From an uncultured Eubacteriales bacterium (GTDB lineage: Bacteria; Bacillota_A; Clostridia; Christensenellales; Aristaeellaceae), in the NCBI GenBank assembly GCA_900553645.1, contig USEE01000050.1:1-8068 (forward strand): a DNA stretch of 8,068 bases, read 5' to 3'. The notes under the pieces are model-generated. The model worked only from the letters and a program-made list of their open reading frames with translations, did no database searches and was not told the DNA's origin. The translations under genes were made by a program, and so were the position numbers. The first letter of the stretch is position 1, and each line of letters starts with the position of its first letter. Below, piece after piece: positions 1 through 6,695 of the stretch.

Positions 1-63
1 GTCCTTGACTCGGTGCGCTGGCTGGGCTACCTTCCCGCTATGCTGCCCGCATCTTCCACGTAA
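1..63 (+). CDS. Possible C-terminal tail of an unrecognised plus-strand gene (partial)
   Basis: Frame 1 is open from the window edge to a TAA at 61-63 and reads as 20 residues ending in LPAMLPASST. The composition (VRWLGYLPAML) could be the end of a membrane or hydrophobic protein, but this is too short to assign to a family. It would be convergent with gatB, whose terminator lies between them. The opposite strand also has a short open stretch here, so even the coding status is uncertain. I checked for tRNA, 5S, SRP and RNase P signatures and saw none that hold up. Confidence 0.2.
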   Translation, partial: VLDSVRWLGYLPAMLPASST

Positions 64-102
64 AAAAAGCAACACCTCCAACCCCACCACCATACTCCCA
101 CC

Positions 103-149
103 AAAAACGCAGCGCCGTCGGACTCACAAAAAATCCAACGGCGCTGCGC
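103..149 (-). terminator. Intrinsic terminator of the aspS::gatC-gatA-gatB operon
   Basis: Read on the minus strand, a 15-bp GC-rich stem (CGCAGCGCCGUUGGA with UCCGACGGCGCUGCG, one U-G pair) closes an 11-nt loop and is followed directly by five U residues. It begins 11 bases past the gatB stop codon. The plus-strand transcript has no U tract after the hairpin, so it works in the gatB direction only. The loop itself contains six U residues, which does not affect the call. Confidence 0.92.
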
Positions 150-160
150 AATCCACTTGC

Positions 161-1591
161 TTAAAGCTGCAATATTTTTTCAATGACTTCCCGGATAATC
201 CTCGCATTGCCGCGCCCGGCCATGCGCTTCATCGTCAGACCTACCAATGCGTTTATCGCGCTCAGCTTACCCGCGCGCACCCTTGCTACCAGCTCCGCAC
301 TTTCCACGACTATCGCTCGCACTGCGTCCTCTATCGCGGCCATGTCGCTTATCTGGCTCATCGTGTGCGCCTTGACGTATTCATCCACGTCTATGTCGCC
401 CTTCATCAGCGCCACTATCAGTTCGCGCGCCGACGCGTGGCTTATCGCGCCGCTGTCCACCAGTTCGCACACATGCGCTGCCTTGACCGCGTCGATCGTA
501 TCGTAAGTCAGGCTCTCAGTCTGTGCCTGAGCATACGCATCGCTCAGCAGCACCGCCGCCGTGCGCGGGCGTGCGCCCTCGCTCAGTAGCTTTGCCGTCG
601 CCTCAAACGCGTCGGCCATATCCCGGCGCGCGACTATGCGCTCGGCCTCCTGCGCGTTCAGGCTGAACTCCTTCATATACTGTACCGCGCGCTCGTCGGG
701 CAGGCGCGGTATTGAATCGCGCAATGCCTGAAGTTTCTCCGCGCCGATGTGTATCGGCGGCAGATCAGGATCAGGGAAGTAGCGGTAATCGCTGTCGTTT
801 TCTTTGGATCGCATGGAGTATGTTTTGCCGCTGTCCGCATCGAAGCGGCGCGTCTCCTGCACAATGGGCGTACCAGCCTCCAGCGCGGCCACCTGCCGCT
901 TATACTCCACGTCTATCGCGCGCGTGACCGACATAAACGAGTTCAGGTTTTTCATCTCGGTGCGCGTACCGTAGGGTTCGCCGGGCTTATGTATGGACAA
1001 GTTTACGTCGCAGCGCATCTGGCCCTTTTCCATCGCGGCCTCGCTCGCGCCCACATACAGCGCCATCGCCTTCAGCTTTTGCAAAAGCGCCACCGCCTGC
1101 GCCGCCGTGCGTATATCCGGCTCGGTGACTATCTCGATCAGCGGCACGCCGCAGCGGTTGAAGTCGATCAGCGTGCCCTTGCCCTCGACGTGAATCAGCT
1201 TGCCCGCGTCCTCCTCAATGTGTATGCGGTTCAGGCGCACGCGCGTCTTTTCGCCGTCGGCCACTATGTCAACGTAGCCGCCCTTGCACAGCGGCATATC
1301 GTACTGCGAAATCTGGTACGCCTTGGGCAGGTCGGGATAGAAGTAATTCTTTCTGTCCTGCTTGGACAGCGCCGCGATTTCGCAATGCGCCGCCATGCCA
1401 AAGCGCGCGGCCTTTTCCACAACTTCGCGGTTAAGCACCGGCAAAGTACCCGGCAGTCCACAGCACACCGGGCAGCACTGCGTATTGGGCGCCGCGCCGA
1501 ACGTCGTCGGGCAGGAGCAGAATATCTTGGACTTCGTGTTCAGCTCCATATGAATTTCCAGACCGATTACCGCCTCATACATATCAGCCAT
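161..1591 (-). CDS. gatB: Asp-tRNA(Asn)/Glu-tRNA(Gln) amidotransferase subunit B
   Basis: GatB is the kinase and tRNA-binding subunit of cytoplasmic GatCAB. It phosphorylates the side-chain carboxylate of Asp on tRNA-Asn or Glu on tRNA-Gln, which is then amidated with ammonia supplied by GatA. The 476 residues match the normal family length. Visible hallmarks are the GLEIH motif (His14), a zinc-type cysteine set (C25, C27, C40, C43 in FCSC...CPVC), KNYFYPDLPKAYQISQ at 81-96, HIEEDAGK near 124-131, RCDVNLS at 193-199 and TRTEMKNLNS at 209-218. The C-terminal third (about 330-476) is the helical YqeY-like tail that contacts the tRNA elbow. The ATG shares its A with the gatA stop (TAATG), and a GGAGG at 1605-1601 sits 9 nt upstream, so translation is probably coupled to gatA. 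It is the last gene of the operon. Confidence 0.97.
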   Translation of the reverse strand: MADMYEAVIGLEIHMELNTKSKIFCSCPTTFGAAPNTQCCPVCCGLPGTLPVLNREVVEKAARFGMAAHCEIAALSKQDRKNYFYPDLPKAYQISQYDMPLCKGGYVDIVADGEKTRVRLNRIHIEEDAGKLIHVEGKGTLIDFNRCGVPLIEIVTEPDIRTAAQAVALLQKLKAMALYVGASEAAMEKGQMRCDVNLSIHKPGEPYGTRTEMKNLNSFMSVTRAIDVEYKRQVAALEAGTPIVQETRRFDADSGKTYSMRSKENDSDYRYFPDPDLPPIHIGAEKLQALRDSIPRLPDERAVQYMKEFSLNAQEAERIVARRDMADAFEATAKLLSEGARPRTAAVLLSDAYAQAQTESLTYDTIDAVKAAHVCELVDSGAISHASARELIVALMKGDIDVDEYVKAHTMSQISDMAAIEDAVRAIVVESAELVARVRAGKLSAINALVGLTMKRMAGRGNARIIREVIEKILQL

Positions 1592-3057
1592 TACCTGTCG
1601 CCTCCCTGCGCCGCGATTTCGTCATATGTGCCGACCGCCTGTTCCAGCGCCAATCCCGCGCGGTATATCTTCTGCTCGGCAAAGTGCGGGCCGATCAGCT
1701 GCACGCCCACCGGCAGTCCTTCGCCGTCGCGCGCGCACGGCATACTCAGCGCGGGCAGTCCCGCTATATTGACCGGCACCGTGTAAATATCGCCCATGTA
1801 CATCTCCAGCGACGAGCCTTTCGCGCCCGCCTTGTACGCCGTCGTGGGCGCTACCGGCGACAGTATCAGGTCGTACTTTGCAAACACGTCTTCATACGCG
1901 CGCGAAATCAGCGTGCGCACCTGCAACGCCTTCTTATAATAAGCGTCGTAATATCCGCTGGACAGCGCGAACGAACCCAGCATTATGCGGCGCTTGACCT
2001 CCGCGCCGAAACCCTCGGTGCGGCTGCGCGTATACAATTCGTCCAGCGTCTCGAAGTCATTCGTGCGGTAGCCGTATTTAACGCCGTCGAAGCGCGACAG
2101 GTTGCTGGACGCTTCCGCGGATGAAATCACGTAATACGCGGGCAAGGCGTACTTCAGCACCGGCATCGATACTTCCTCGATCTGCGCCCCCTGTGCGCGC
2201 AATGCGTCCGCCGCCTTCAGCACGCCCGTTTTAACCTCAGGCGATATGCCGTCGGCTAAGAACTCGCCCGGCAGCGCGACCTTCATGCCGCTTACTCCCC
2301 CGCCTATGCCGTCGGTGAAGTCGGGATATTCGTGCGGCAGGCTGGTTGCGTCGCGCCCGTCGTGGCCGACTATCGCACTAAGCACAATCGCGTTGGACTC
2401 AACGTCCGCCGTAAACGGCCCGATCTGATCCAGCGACGATGCAAACGCGATAAGGCCGTAGCGCGACACCGCGCCATACGTGGGCTTCATGCCCACCACG
2501 CCGCAGAACGCCGCAGGCTGGCGTATCGAGCCGCCCGTGTCCGAGCCGAGCTTGAACGCGGCCTCCCGCGCGGCCACGGCCGCGGCGCTGCCGCCCGACG
2601 AACCGCCTGGTACGCGGTCCAGACTGCGCGGGTTATGCACGGGCTTCATAGCCGAGTTTTCGGTGGAGGAGCCCATCGCGAACTCGTCCATGTTCAGCTT
2701 GCCCAACATTGGCGAACGCTGTACCTTCAAAAGCTCAATCACATGCGCGTCGTAGGGCGGCACGTAATTGCCCAGCATTTTGGAGGCGCAACTCGTGCGC
2801 ACGCCTTCGGTCACAATGTTGTCCTTTATCGCGCCGGGTATTCCGGCCAGCGGCGGCAGCTTTTCGCCCGCCGCGATCGCCGCGTCAACCCCGTCCGCAG
2901 TCTTTAGCGCTATTTCGTCCGTGCGCGTCAGGTACGCGCCTATCTTTTCATCTGTGGAATCAATGTCATTTATAAACGCCTGTGTCAGTTCACGCGCCGA
3001 CACCTCGCCCGCGCGCAGCATACGCGCCATTTCGCTTATCTTCATCTGAACGCTCAT
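1591..3057 (-). CDS. gatA: Asp-tRNA(Asn)/Glu-tRNA(Gln) amidotransferase subunit A
   Basis: GatA is the amidase-signature glutaminase subunit of GatCAB. It hydrolyses glutamine (or asparagine) and passes ammonia through an internal channel to the GatB active site. At 488 residues it is full length. The Ser-cisSer-Lys catalytic triad is visible: K78 in AGIPGAIKDN, S153 in GGSSGGS and the nucleophile S177 in DTGGSIRQPA. The glycine/serine-rich signature spans about 150-180. The chosen start is the ATG at 3057, because AAGGAGG at 3071-3065 lies 7 nt upstream. That site overlaps the TAA of the preceding aspS::gatC gene, so the two genes are tightly coupled. A second Met (residue 5) is a less well placed alternative. 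Isoleucine is mostly ATA near the start (6 of the first 9 Ile codons). All triad residues are intact, so an active enzyme is expected. Confidence 0.97.
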   Translation of the reverse strand: MSVQMKISEMARMLRAGEVSARELTQAFINDIDSTDEKIGAYLTRTDEIALKTADGVDAAIAAGEKLPPLAGIPGAIKDNIVTEGVRTSCASKMLGNYVPPYDAHVIELLKVQRSPMLGKLNMDEFAMGSSTENSAMKPVHNPRSLDRVPGGSSGGSAAAVAAREAAFKLGSDTGGSIRQPAAFCGVVGMKPTYGAVSRYGLIAFASSLDQIGPFTADVESNAIVLSAIVGHDGRDATSLPHEYPDFTDGIGGGVSGMKVALPGEFLADGISPEVKTGVLKAADALRAQGAQIEEVSMPVLKYALPAYYVISSAEASSNLSRFDGVKYGYRTNDFETLDELYTRSRTEGFGAEVKRRIMLGSFALSSGYYDAYYKKALQVRTLISRAYEDVFAKYDLILSPVAPTTAYKAGAKGSSLEMYMGDIYTVPVNIAGLPALSMPCARDGEGLPVGVQLIGPHFAEQKIYRAGLALEQAVGTYDEIAAQGGDR

Positions 3058-3069
3058 CTTACTGCCTCC

Positions 3070-5193
3070 TTACGCGAAAGTGCGCGGCACAACCGGCATA
3101 CCTTCGTATTGTTCGGGCGCGGACTGCTCTATCATCGCGCGCGCGTTTTCGTACTTTACGGCCACGTCGTCGCGCAGTACGCTGTCCAGCGCGACCGCGT
3201 GCGCCATTACCGGCACGCCGGTCGTGTCCAGTTCGCTCAGCTCGCCCGCGAATTCCACTATCGCGCGCATGTCGGCCTCCATCGCGGCGCGGTCGCCCTC
3301 GGGTATGTTAAGTCGGCTCAGGCGCGCCACCAGATCGATGTCTATGTCGGACTGCCTGCGCGCGGGCTTGCCGCCGCTCCACGGGGCATAGCGCTCGCTG
3401 GAGTCGGCGCTCGCGTCGCCTGCGGCCGTCTGTACTGCCTTGCCGGTCAATCCAAGCGCCTTTAGCTGCTCCTCGTCAACCGGTGTGGGTGCTTCGGTCA
3501 TCGGGCAGGACGCATCGCGAACCTTGGGGAAGGCAACCACGTCGCGCAGTGACGGCAGGTCGAGCATCTGCATGACCAGCCGGTCAAGGCCGAACGCGAA
3601 CCCGCCGTGCGGCGGCGTGCCGTATGAGAACGCGTGTACCATGAAGCCGAACCTGTTTTCGATCTCCTCCGGGCTGAAGCCCAGTGCGCGGAACATGCGC
3701 GCCTGTATTTCGCTGTCGTGGATTCGTATCGAACCGCTGCCCAGCTCGATGCCGTTGAGCACCACGTCGTATGCCAGCGCACGCACGCGCGCCGGGTCGC
3801 TCTCCAGATATTGCATGTCCTCCGGGTTAGGCATTGTGAAGGGATGGTGCATCGCGACGAAGCGCTTTTCTTCCTCGCTGTACTCGAACTGCGGGAAGTC
3901 TGTCACGAACATGAGCTTAAATTCGCCCGTATCGCGTATGCCCAACATGTCGCCCAGGTGCAGCCTTATAACGCCCAGCGTGCGCCGCACCGCCGCCAGC
4001 GTGTCGGCGCAGAACAGTATGAAGTCGCCCGGATGCGCGCCCACGCGCTCCAGCAGCGCGTCCATGTCCTCATGCGAGAAGTACTTGGTCAGCACCGAGT
4101 ACAGTTCGCCGTCGGGCCGCCATGCTATCCACGCCATGCCCTTCGCGCCCGAACGCATCGCGACGTCGGTCAGCTCCTCTATCTCGGTGCGGGTGAAGTC
4201 GCTCTTGCCGGGCACGCATATTGCGCGCACAACGCCGTTGGATTCGGCCACGCGCTTGAATACCGAAAATCCGCAGCGCGCCGCTATGTCGGTCAGGTCA
4301 ATTATCTTTAGGCCAAAGCGCAGGTCGGGCTTATCGCTTCCGTATGAGTCCATGCACTCGGTCCACGTAAGCCGGGGCAGCGGCTGAGGCAGTTCGACGT
4401 TAAGCGCCCGCCTGAACAAATGCCTGAACAGCTTTTCCAGATGCTCCAGCACATCCTCCTGCTCGACGAAGCTCATCTCCATGTCCACCTGAGTAAATTC
4501 AGGCTGACGGTCGGCGCGCAGATCTTCGTCGCGGAAGCAGCGCGCGACCTGATAATACCTGTCTATGCCGCCCACCATCAGCAGCTGCTTATATATCTGC
4601 GGCGACTGAGGCAGGGCGTAATAGCTGCCCGGATGCACGCGGCTGGGCACGAGGTAATCGCGCGCACCCTCGGGCGTGGACTTACAAAGCATTGGGGTTT
4701 CCACCTGAACAAAACCCTCGCCCTTCAAAAACTCCTCCGCATAGCCGACCAGATCGCTCCTGAACTTGAGCGTGCGGTACATCTCCTGACGGCGCAGGTC
4801 GAGGTAGCGGTATTTAAGGCGCAGCTCCTCGCGCACGCTGTCGTCGCTTATCTGATAAGGCAGCGGCGCGGCTGCGCTCAGCAGGCGCACGCCCTCGGCG
4901 CGCAGTTCCACTGTGCCTGTGGGCAGACGCGGATTATACGTGTCCTCACCGCGCTCGAATATGCGGCCGCGCGCCTCGATTACCGATTGCAGCGTGAGCT
5001 GTTCGACAGTGTGGAAGTCGTCCTCGCTCATGCGCTCGCGCGAGCATACCACCTGCAGCACGCCCTGCCTGTCCTTCAGGTCGATGAACAGCACGCCGCC
5101 CATATCGCGCTTGTTGAGCACCCAGCCCATGCACAGCGCCTGTGCGCCTATGTCACATTCACGAATATCCCCGCAATAATGCGTCCGTCTCAT
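3070..5193 (-). CDS. aspS: Fused aspartyl-tRNA synthetase / amidotransferase subunit C (AspRS-GatC)
   Basis: One uninterrupted 707-residue frame joins two complete proteins. Residues 1-584 are a bacterial-type AspRS: an N-terminal OB-fold anticodon-binding domain (about 1-105), the class II catalytic core with TPEGARDYLVPSR, motif 2 FRDEDLRADRQPEFTQ at 220-235, a GAD insertion domain (about 285-405), and motif 3 GFAFGLDRL at 531-539. A Ser/Ala/Gly-rich linker (about 585-615) follows. Residues 617-707 are a full GatC, with VARLSRLNI, ELSELDTTGV, SVLRDD and the terminal VPRTF. GatC is the small scaffold that clamps GatA and GatB. The linker contains no internal start codon or ribosome site, so GatC can only be made as part of the fusion. 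The start is ATG 5193 with GGGAGG 10 nt upstream; the in-frame ATG at 5211 overlaps that ribosome site and is unlikely. AspRS in this setting is probably non-discriminating (charges tRNA-Asn with Asp), which is inference. I recall a conserved-domain model for such a bifunctional protein (PRK12820), so the fusion is rare but not new. Confidence 0.96.
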   Translation of the reverse strand: MRRTHYCGDIRECDIGAQALCMGWVLNKRDMGGVLFIDLKDRQGVLQVVCSRERMSEDDFHTVEQLTLQSVIEARGRIFERGEDTYNPRLPTGTVELRAEGVRLLSAAAPLPYQISDDSVREELRLKYRYLDLRRQEMYRTLKFRSDLVGYAEEFLKGEGFVQVETPMLCKSTPEGARDYLVPSRVHPGSYYALPQSPQIYKQLLMVGGIDRYYQVARCFRDEDLRADRQPEFTQVDMEMSFVEQEDVLEHLEKLFRHLFRRALNVELPQPLPRLTWTECMDSYGSDKPDLRFGLKIIDLTDIAARCGFSVFKRVAESNGVVRAICVPGKSDFTRTEIEELTDVAMRSGAKGMAWIAWRPDGELYSVLTKYFSHEDMDALLERVGAHPGDFILFCADTLAAVRRTLGVIRLHLGDMLGIRDTGEFKLMFVTDFPQFEYSEEEKRFVAMHHPFTMPNPEDMQYLESDPARVRALAYDVVLNGIELGSGSIRIHDSEIQARMFRALGFSPEEIENRFGFMVHAFSYGTPPHGGFAFGLDRLVMQMLDLPSLRDVVAFPKVRDASCPMTEAPTPVDEEQLKALGLTGKAVQTAAGDASADSSERYAPWSGGKPARRQSDIDIDLVARLSRLNIPEGDRAAMEADMRAIVEFAGELSELDTTGVPVMAHAVALDSVLRDDVAVKYENARAMIEQSAPEQYEGMPVVPRTFA

Positions 5194-5203
5194 AAAAATT
5201 TTT

Positions 5204-5209
5204 CCTCCC
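5204..5209 (-). promoter_or_regulatory. Ribosome binding site that fixes the aspS::gatC start
   Basis: GGGAGG on the minus strand lies 10 nt before ATG 5193, with an A/T-rich spacer. An upstream in-frame ATG at 5211-5209 overlaps this site and has no Shine-Dalgarno sequence of its own, so the shorter 707-residue protein starting MRRTHYCGD is preferred. E. coli AspRS also begins MRTEYCG, which supports this start. Confidence 0.88.
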
Positions 5210-5232
5210 ATTCTGGAGTGGAATTTGTAAAT

Positions 5233-5277
5233 AAAAAAACGCGCCCTTCAATCCCATTGCTGGGACGAAGGACGCGT
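5233..5277 (-). terminator. T-box regulatory terminator
   Basis: On the minus strand ACGCGUCCUUC pairs with GAAGGGCGCGU (11 bp, one G-U pair). The stem extends by GUCCC with GGGAU past a single bulged U, the loop is AGCAAU, and seven U residues follow at 5239-5233. The 5' arm contains the CGUCC...GUCCC bases that the antiterminator uses with the GGGUGG core, so the two structures are mutually exclusive. Confidence 0.93.
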
Positions 5278-5504
5278 ATATGTCGCTCCGCGGTACCACC
5301 CGGCTGCATCACAAATGCGATGCGCTCAATCGGCACATAATAACCGGCGTGGAAAATAAAGTCATTTTTCCTGATCGGCACTATTATGCCTAGCCGCTGT
5401 AACGCGCGGCGCGCGGCCAAGCCTACTAATCAATGCTTAAATCATGCACACGCCTCATTGCGTGCGCGGATATACACATCGCGTTCGAATGGCGGCTCCG
5501 GGCT

Positions 5505-5508
5505 GTTC
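5505..5508 (-). promoter_or_regulatory. T-box specifier: overlapping GAA (Glu) and AAC (Asn) codons
   Basis: In the specifier loop on the minus strand, GAAC occupies 5508-5505. The triplet AAC (5507-5505) is followed by a purine and then the helix GCCCGG, the canonical specifier position, and reads Asn. Shifting by one base gives GAA (5508-5506), a Glu codon. Asn fits the AspRS/GatCAB cargo, because tRNA-Asn is the acceptor for transamidation; Glu fits because Glu-tRNA-Gln is the other GatCAB substrate. The same one-base overlap was reported for the C. acetobutylicum gatCAB T-box. Confidence 0.75.
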
Positions 5509-5609
5509 TTCACCTGCATACCGAATGCCGCATTCCCACCGTTTAGCGGCTCTCTTGATTCGGCGAATGTGCGGGCTACTCGTCCCATCATTGCCTTTGG
5601 TTTGTGGGT

Positions 5610-5638
5610 ATTTTACGCCTCAAACGCGCGCGTGTCAA
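5610..5638 (-). promoter_or_regulatory. Promoter of the aspS::gatC-gatA-gatB operon
   Basis: The minus strand has a perfect -35 TTGACA at 5638-5633, a 17-base spacer, and a -10 TAAAAT at 5615-5610. This is a near-consensus housekeeping-sigma promoter. Transcription should begin near 5603, about a dozen bases before the T-box Stem I. The strength of the promoter fits control by attenuation rather than by initiation. Confidence 0.9.
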
Positions 5639-5670
5639 GCGCTTTTAGCATATAATGGGCGCGCTTAACC

Positions 5671-5708
5671 AAAAAGCAAAAATATCCGGGCGCATATTGC
5701 ACCCGGAT
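5671..5708 (-). terminator. Terminator of the TIM-barrel isomerase gene
   Basis: The minus strand folds AUCCGGGUGC with GCGCCCGGAU (10 bp, one U-G pair) around a 5-nt loop AAUAU, followed by AUUUUUGCUUUUU. It lies about 20 bases after the stop of the TIM-barrel gene and about 30 bases before the -35 of the T-box operon, which separates the two transcription units. Confidence 0.9.
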
Positions 5709-5728
5709 ACAGTCTTAAAAAGACAATA

Positions 5729-6631
5729 TTACACTTCGTTCCAGATACGGCGGGCGTTGTCCAGACCCACCTTGGACGCATACTTCGGCTCCTCAAAGCC
5801 CTCGAATTCGATGGCGATTGCGCCGTCATAGCCCGCGTGTTTGATTTCGCCCAGAATCTCCCACATATCCAGATCGCCCTGAGCCAGTATCGAACCGCGC
5901 AGGTAGTGACCCGCCATCGAGCGGAACCAGTGGCCGCCGCAGTCGAACAGCGTGGAATCGCCCGGATCGCGCTTGCGGATGTAGAAATCCTTCAGGTGAA
6001 TCATCTTTGCCTTGCTCGCCAGACGCTGGGCGGCGACGGCCGGGTCCTCGTCCACGCACGCGATGTTGCCGGTGTCCAGCAGCAGACCGTAGTTGGGACG
6101 ATTGACAGCGCGGATGATGCGCTCCACGCGATCGCAGCCGTTGGCAAAGAAGCCGTGGTTCTCAATCAGCGTAGTTATGCCGTACTGCGCGGCGTGGTCG
6201 GCGATTGCGCCCGCAGACTCCACCATCAGCGGCATCAGCTTTTCAAAATACTCCAGTCCGTTTTCACCGTGCGGGCGGCGGAAGGCGGACACGTCGTGAC
6301 GCATTACCGGCACGCCCAGCTCGGCGGCCACATCGACGTGGCGCTTTACGCGCGCAACCTCGTCGCGCAGTGCGTCGGGGTCTTCCTTGCACAGGTCGGC
6401 CAGCACAGAATAGTTACACAGCTTTATGCCCGCGTCCTTGGCATGGCGCACGACCTTCTTTATGTACTCGCTGTCGATATGGCGCTCGTCGTCCATAAAC
6501 GTGAAGGAGAACGGCACCAGTTCCATGCACTCCGCGCCCTGAGCCGCAGCCCAGTCTATCGCGTCGTACAGCGTCATTTCGCCCGAGGCAATCGCCGGAT
6601 CGAGGGAGTAAGAGCTAAGTCCAAGCATCAT
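5729..6631 (-). CDS. Sugar phosphate isomerase/epimerase family protein (xylose isomerase-like TIM barrel)
   Basis: A 300-residue protein of the AP-endonuclease-2 / xylose-isomerase-like TIM-barrel superfamily, usually cytoplasmic metal-dependent isomerases or epimerases of sugars, keto-sugars or inositol derivatives. The barrel pattern is seen from GLSSYSLD at the N-terminus to AIEFEGFEEPK at the C-terminus. The expected metal-site carboxylates and histidine are present: E157 in LIENHG, D186 in LLLDTGN, H212 in MIHLKDF and E275 in AIEFEG. The substrate cannot be named. The start is ATG 6631, because GGAGGTG at 6646-6640 lies 8 nt upstream; a TTG at 6637 is only 3 nt from that site and is unlikely, and ATG 6628 is possible. 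The gene has its own promoter and terminator, and it diverges from a decayed alpha-galactosidase gene near a sugar-binding protein gene, so a role in sugar catabolism is plausible. Confidence 0.9.
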   Translation of the reverse strand: MMLGLSSYSLDPAIASGEMTLYDAIDWAAAQGAECMELVPFSFTFMDDERHIDSEYIKKVVRHAKDAGIKLCNYSVLADLCKEDPDALRDEVARVKRHVDVAAELGVPVMRHDVSAFRRPHGENGLEYFEKLMPLMVESAGAIADHAAQYGITTLIENHGFFANGCDRVERIIRAVNRPNYGLLLDTGNIACVDEDPAVAAQRLASKAKMIHLKDFYIRKRDPGDSTLFDCGGHWFRSMAGHYLRGSILAQGDLDMWEILGEIKHAGYDGAIAIEFEGFEEPKYASKVGLDNARRIWNEV

Positions 6632-6639
6632 ATGCAAAA

Positions 6640-6646
6640 CACCTCC
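6640..6646 (-). promoter_or_regulatory. Ribosome binding site of the TIM-barrel gene
   Basis: GGAGGTG on the minus strand sits 8 nt before ATG 6631. The spacing argues against the upstream TTG at 6637 and in favour of a 300-residue product. Confidence 0.85.
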
Positions 6647-6666
6647 GATGAATAATTGCTAGTTTA

Positions 6667-6695
6667 ATTATAGTAGAATTTGCTTCCACATGCAA
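6667..6695 (-). promoter_or_regulatory. Promoter of the TIM-barrel gene
   Basis: The minus strand has -35 TTGCAT at 6695-6690, a 17-base spacer and a perfect -10 TATAAT at 6672-6667. The -35 hexamer lies inside the first of two direct repeats (6688-6704), so a protein bound there would block or modulate RNA polymerase. Confidence 0.85.

Larger units (their letters stand above)
5233..5592 (-). promoter_or_regulatory. T-box riboswitch leader (tRNA-Asn, possibly also tRNA-Glu)
   Basis: This leader RNA controls read-through into aspS::gatC-gatA-gatB by sensing uncharged tRNA. Reading the minus strand: Stem I starts near 5590 with GAUGGGACGAGUAG; its distal part carries AGAGAGCCG near 5556; the lower stem can close by GGG (5586-5584) with CCC (5502-5500). 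The specifier loop reads GAAGAACA at 5510-5504 and nearby bases. A Stem II hairpin of 8 bp lies at 5467-5446, and its loop CAAUG (5460-5456) can pair with CAUUG (5435-5431), like the IIA/B pseudoknot. A long accessory hairpin occupies 5390-5332, and Stem III is a 7-bp hairpin at 5323-5306. The T-box core GGGUGGUACCGCGG is at 5301-5288, followed by the terminator that competes with the antiterminator. The UGGU bulge can pair with a tRNA 3' end having discriminator A, or G by wobble. Domain boundaries are hand-folded. Confidence 0.95.

Noticed and set aside
1..60. Possible 5' part of an SRP or other structural RNA on the minus strand (GCGGGAAGGTAGCC)
   Set aside because: It slightly resembles the start of Bacillota SRP RNA but lacks the conserved UGU motif and GGUGCC segment, and no tRNA, 5S or RNase P signature is present.
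749..1786. Long plus-strand open frame of 345 codons opposite gatB and gatA
   Set aside because: It is antisense to two certain genes, has Arg/His/Ala-rich composition typical of GC-rich shadow frames, no ribosome site and no recognisable motif.
3440..4387. Plus-strand open frame of 315 codons opposite aspS
   Set aside because: Ser/Arg-rich shadow of the AspRS gene; no family features and no promoter. The same applies to 4420-5340 and 5837-6655.
5209..5211. ATG at 5211 as the start of aspS::gatC
   Set aside because: It overlaps the GGGAGG that serves ATG 5193 and would add MGGKIF to a protein whose homologs begin near MRT.
6635..6637. TTG at 6637 as the start of the TIM-barrel gene
   Set aside because: It is only 3-4 nt from the Shine-Dalgarno sequence; ATG 6631 has ideal spacing.
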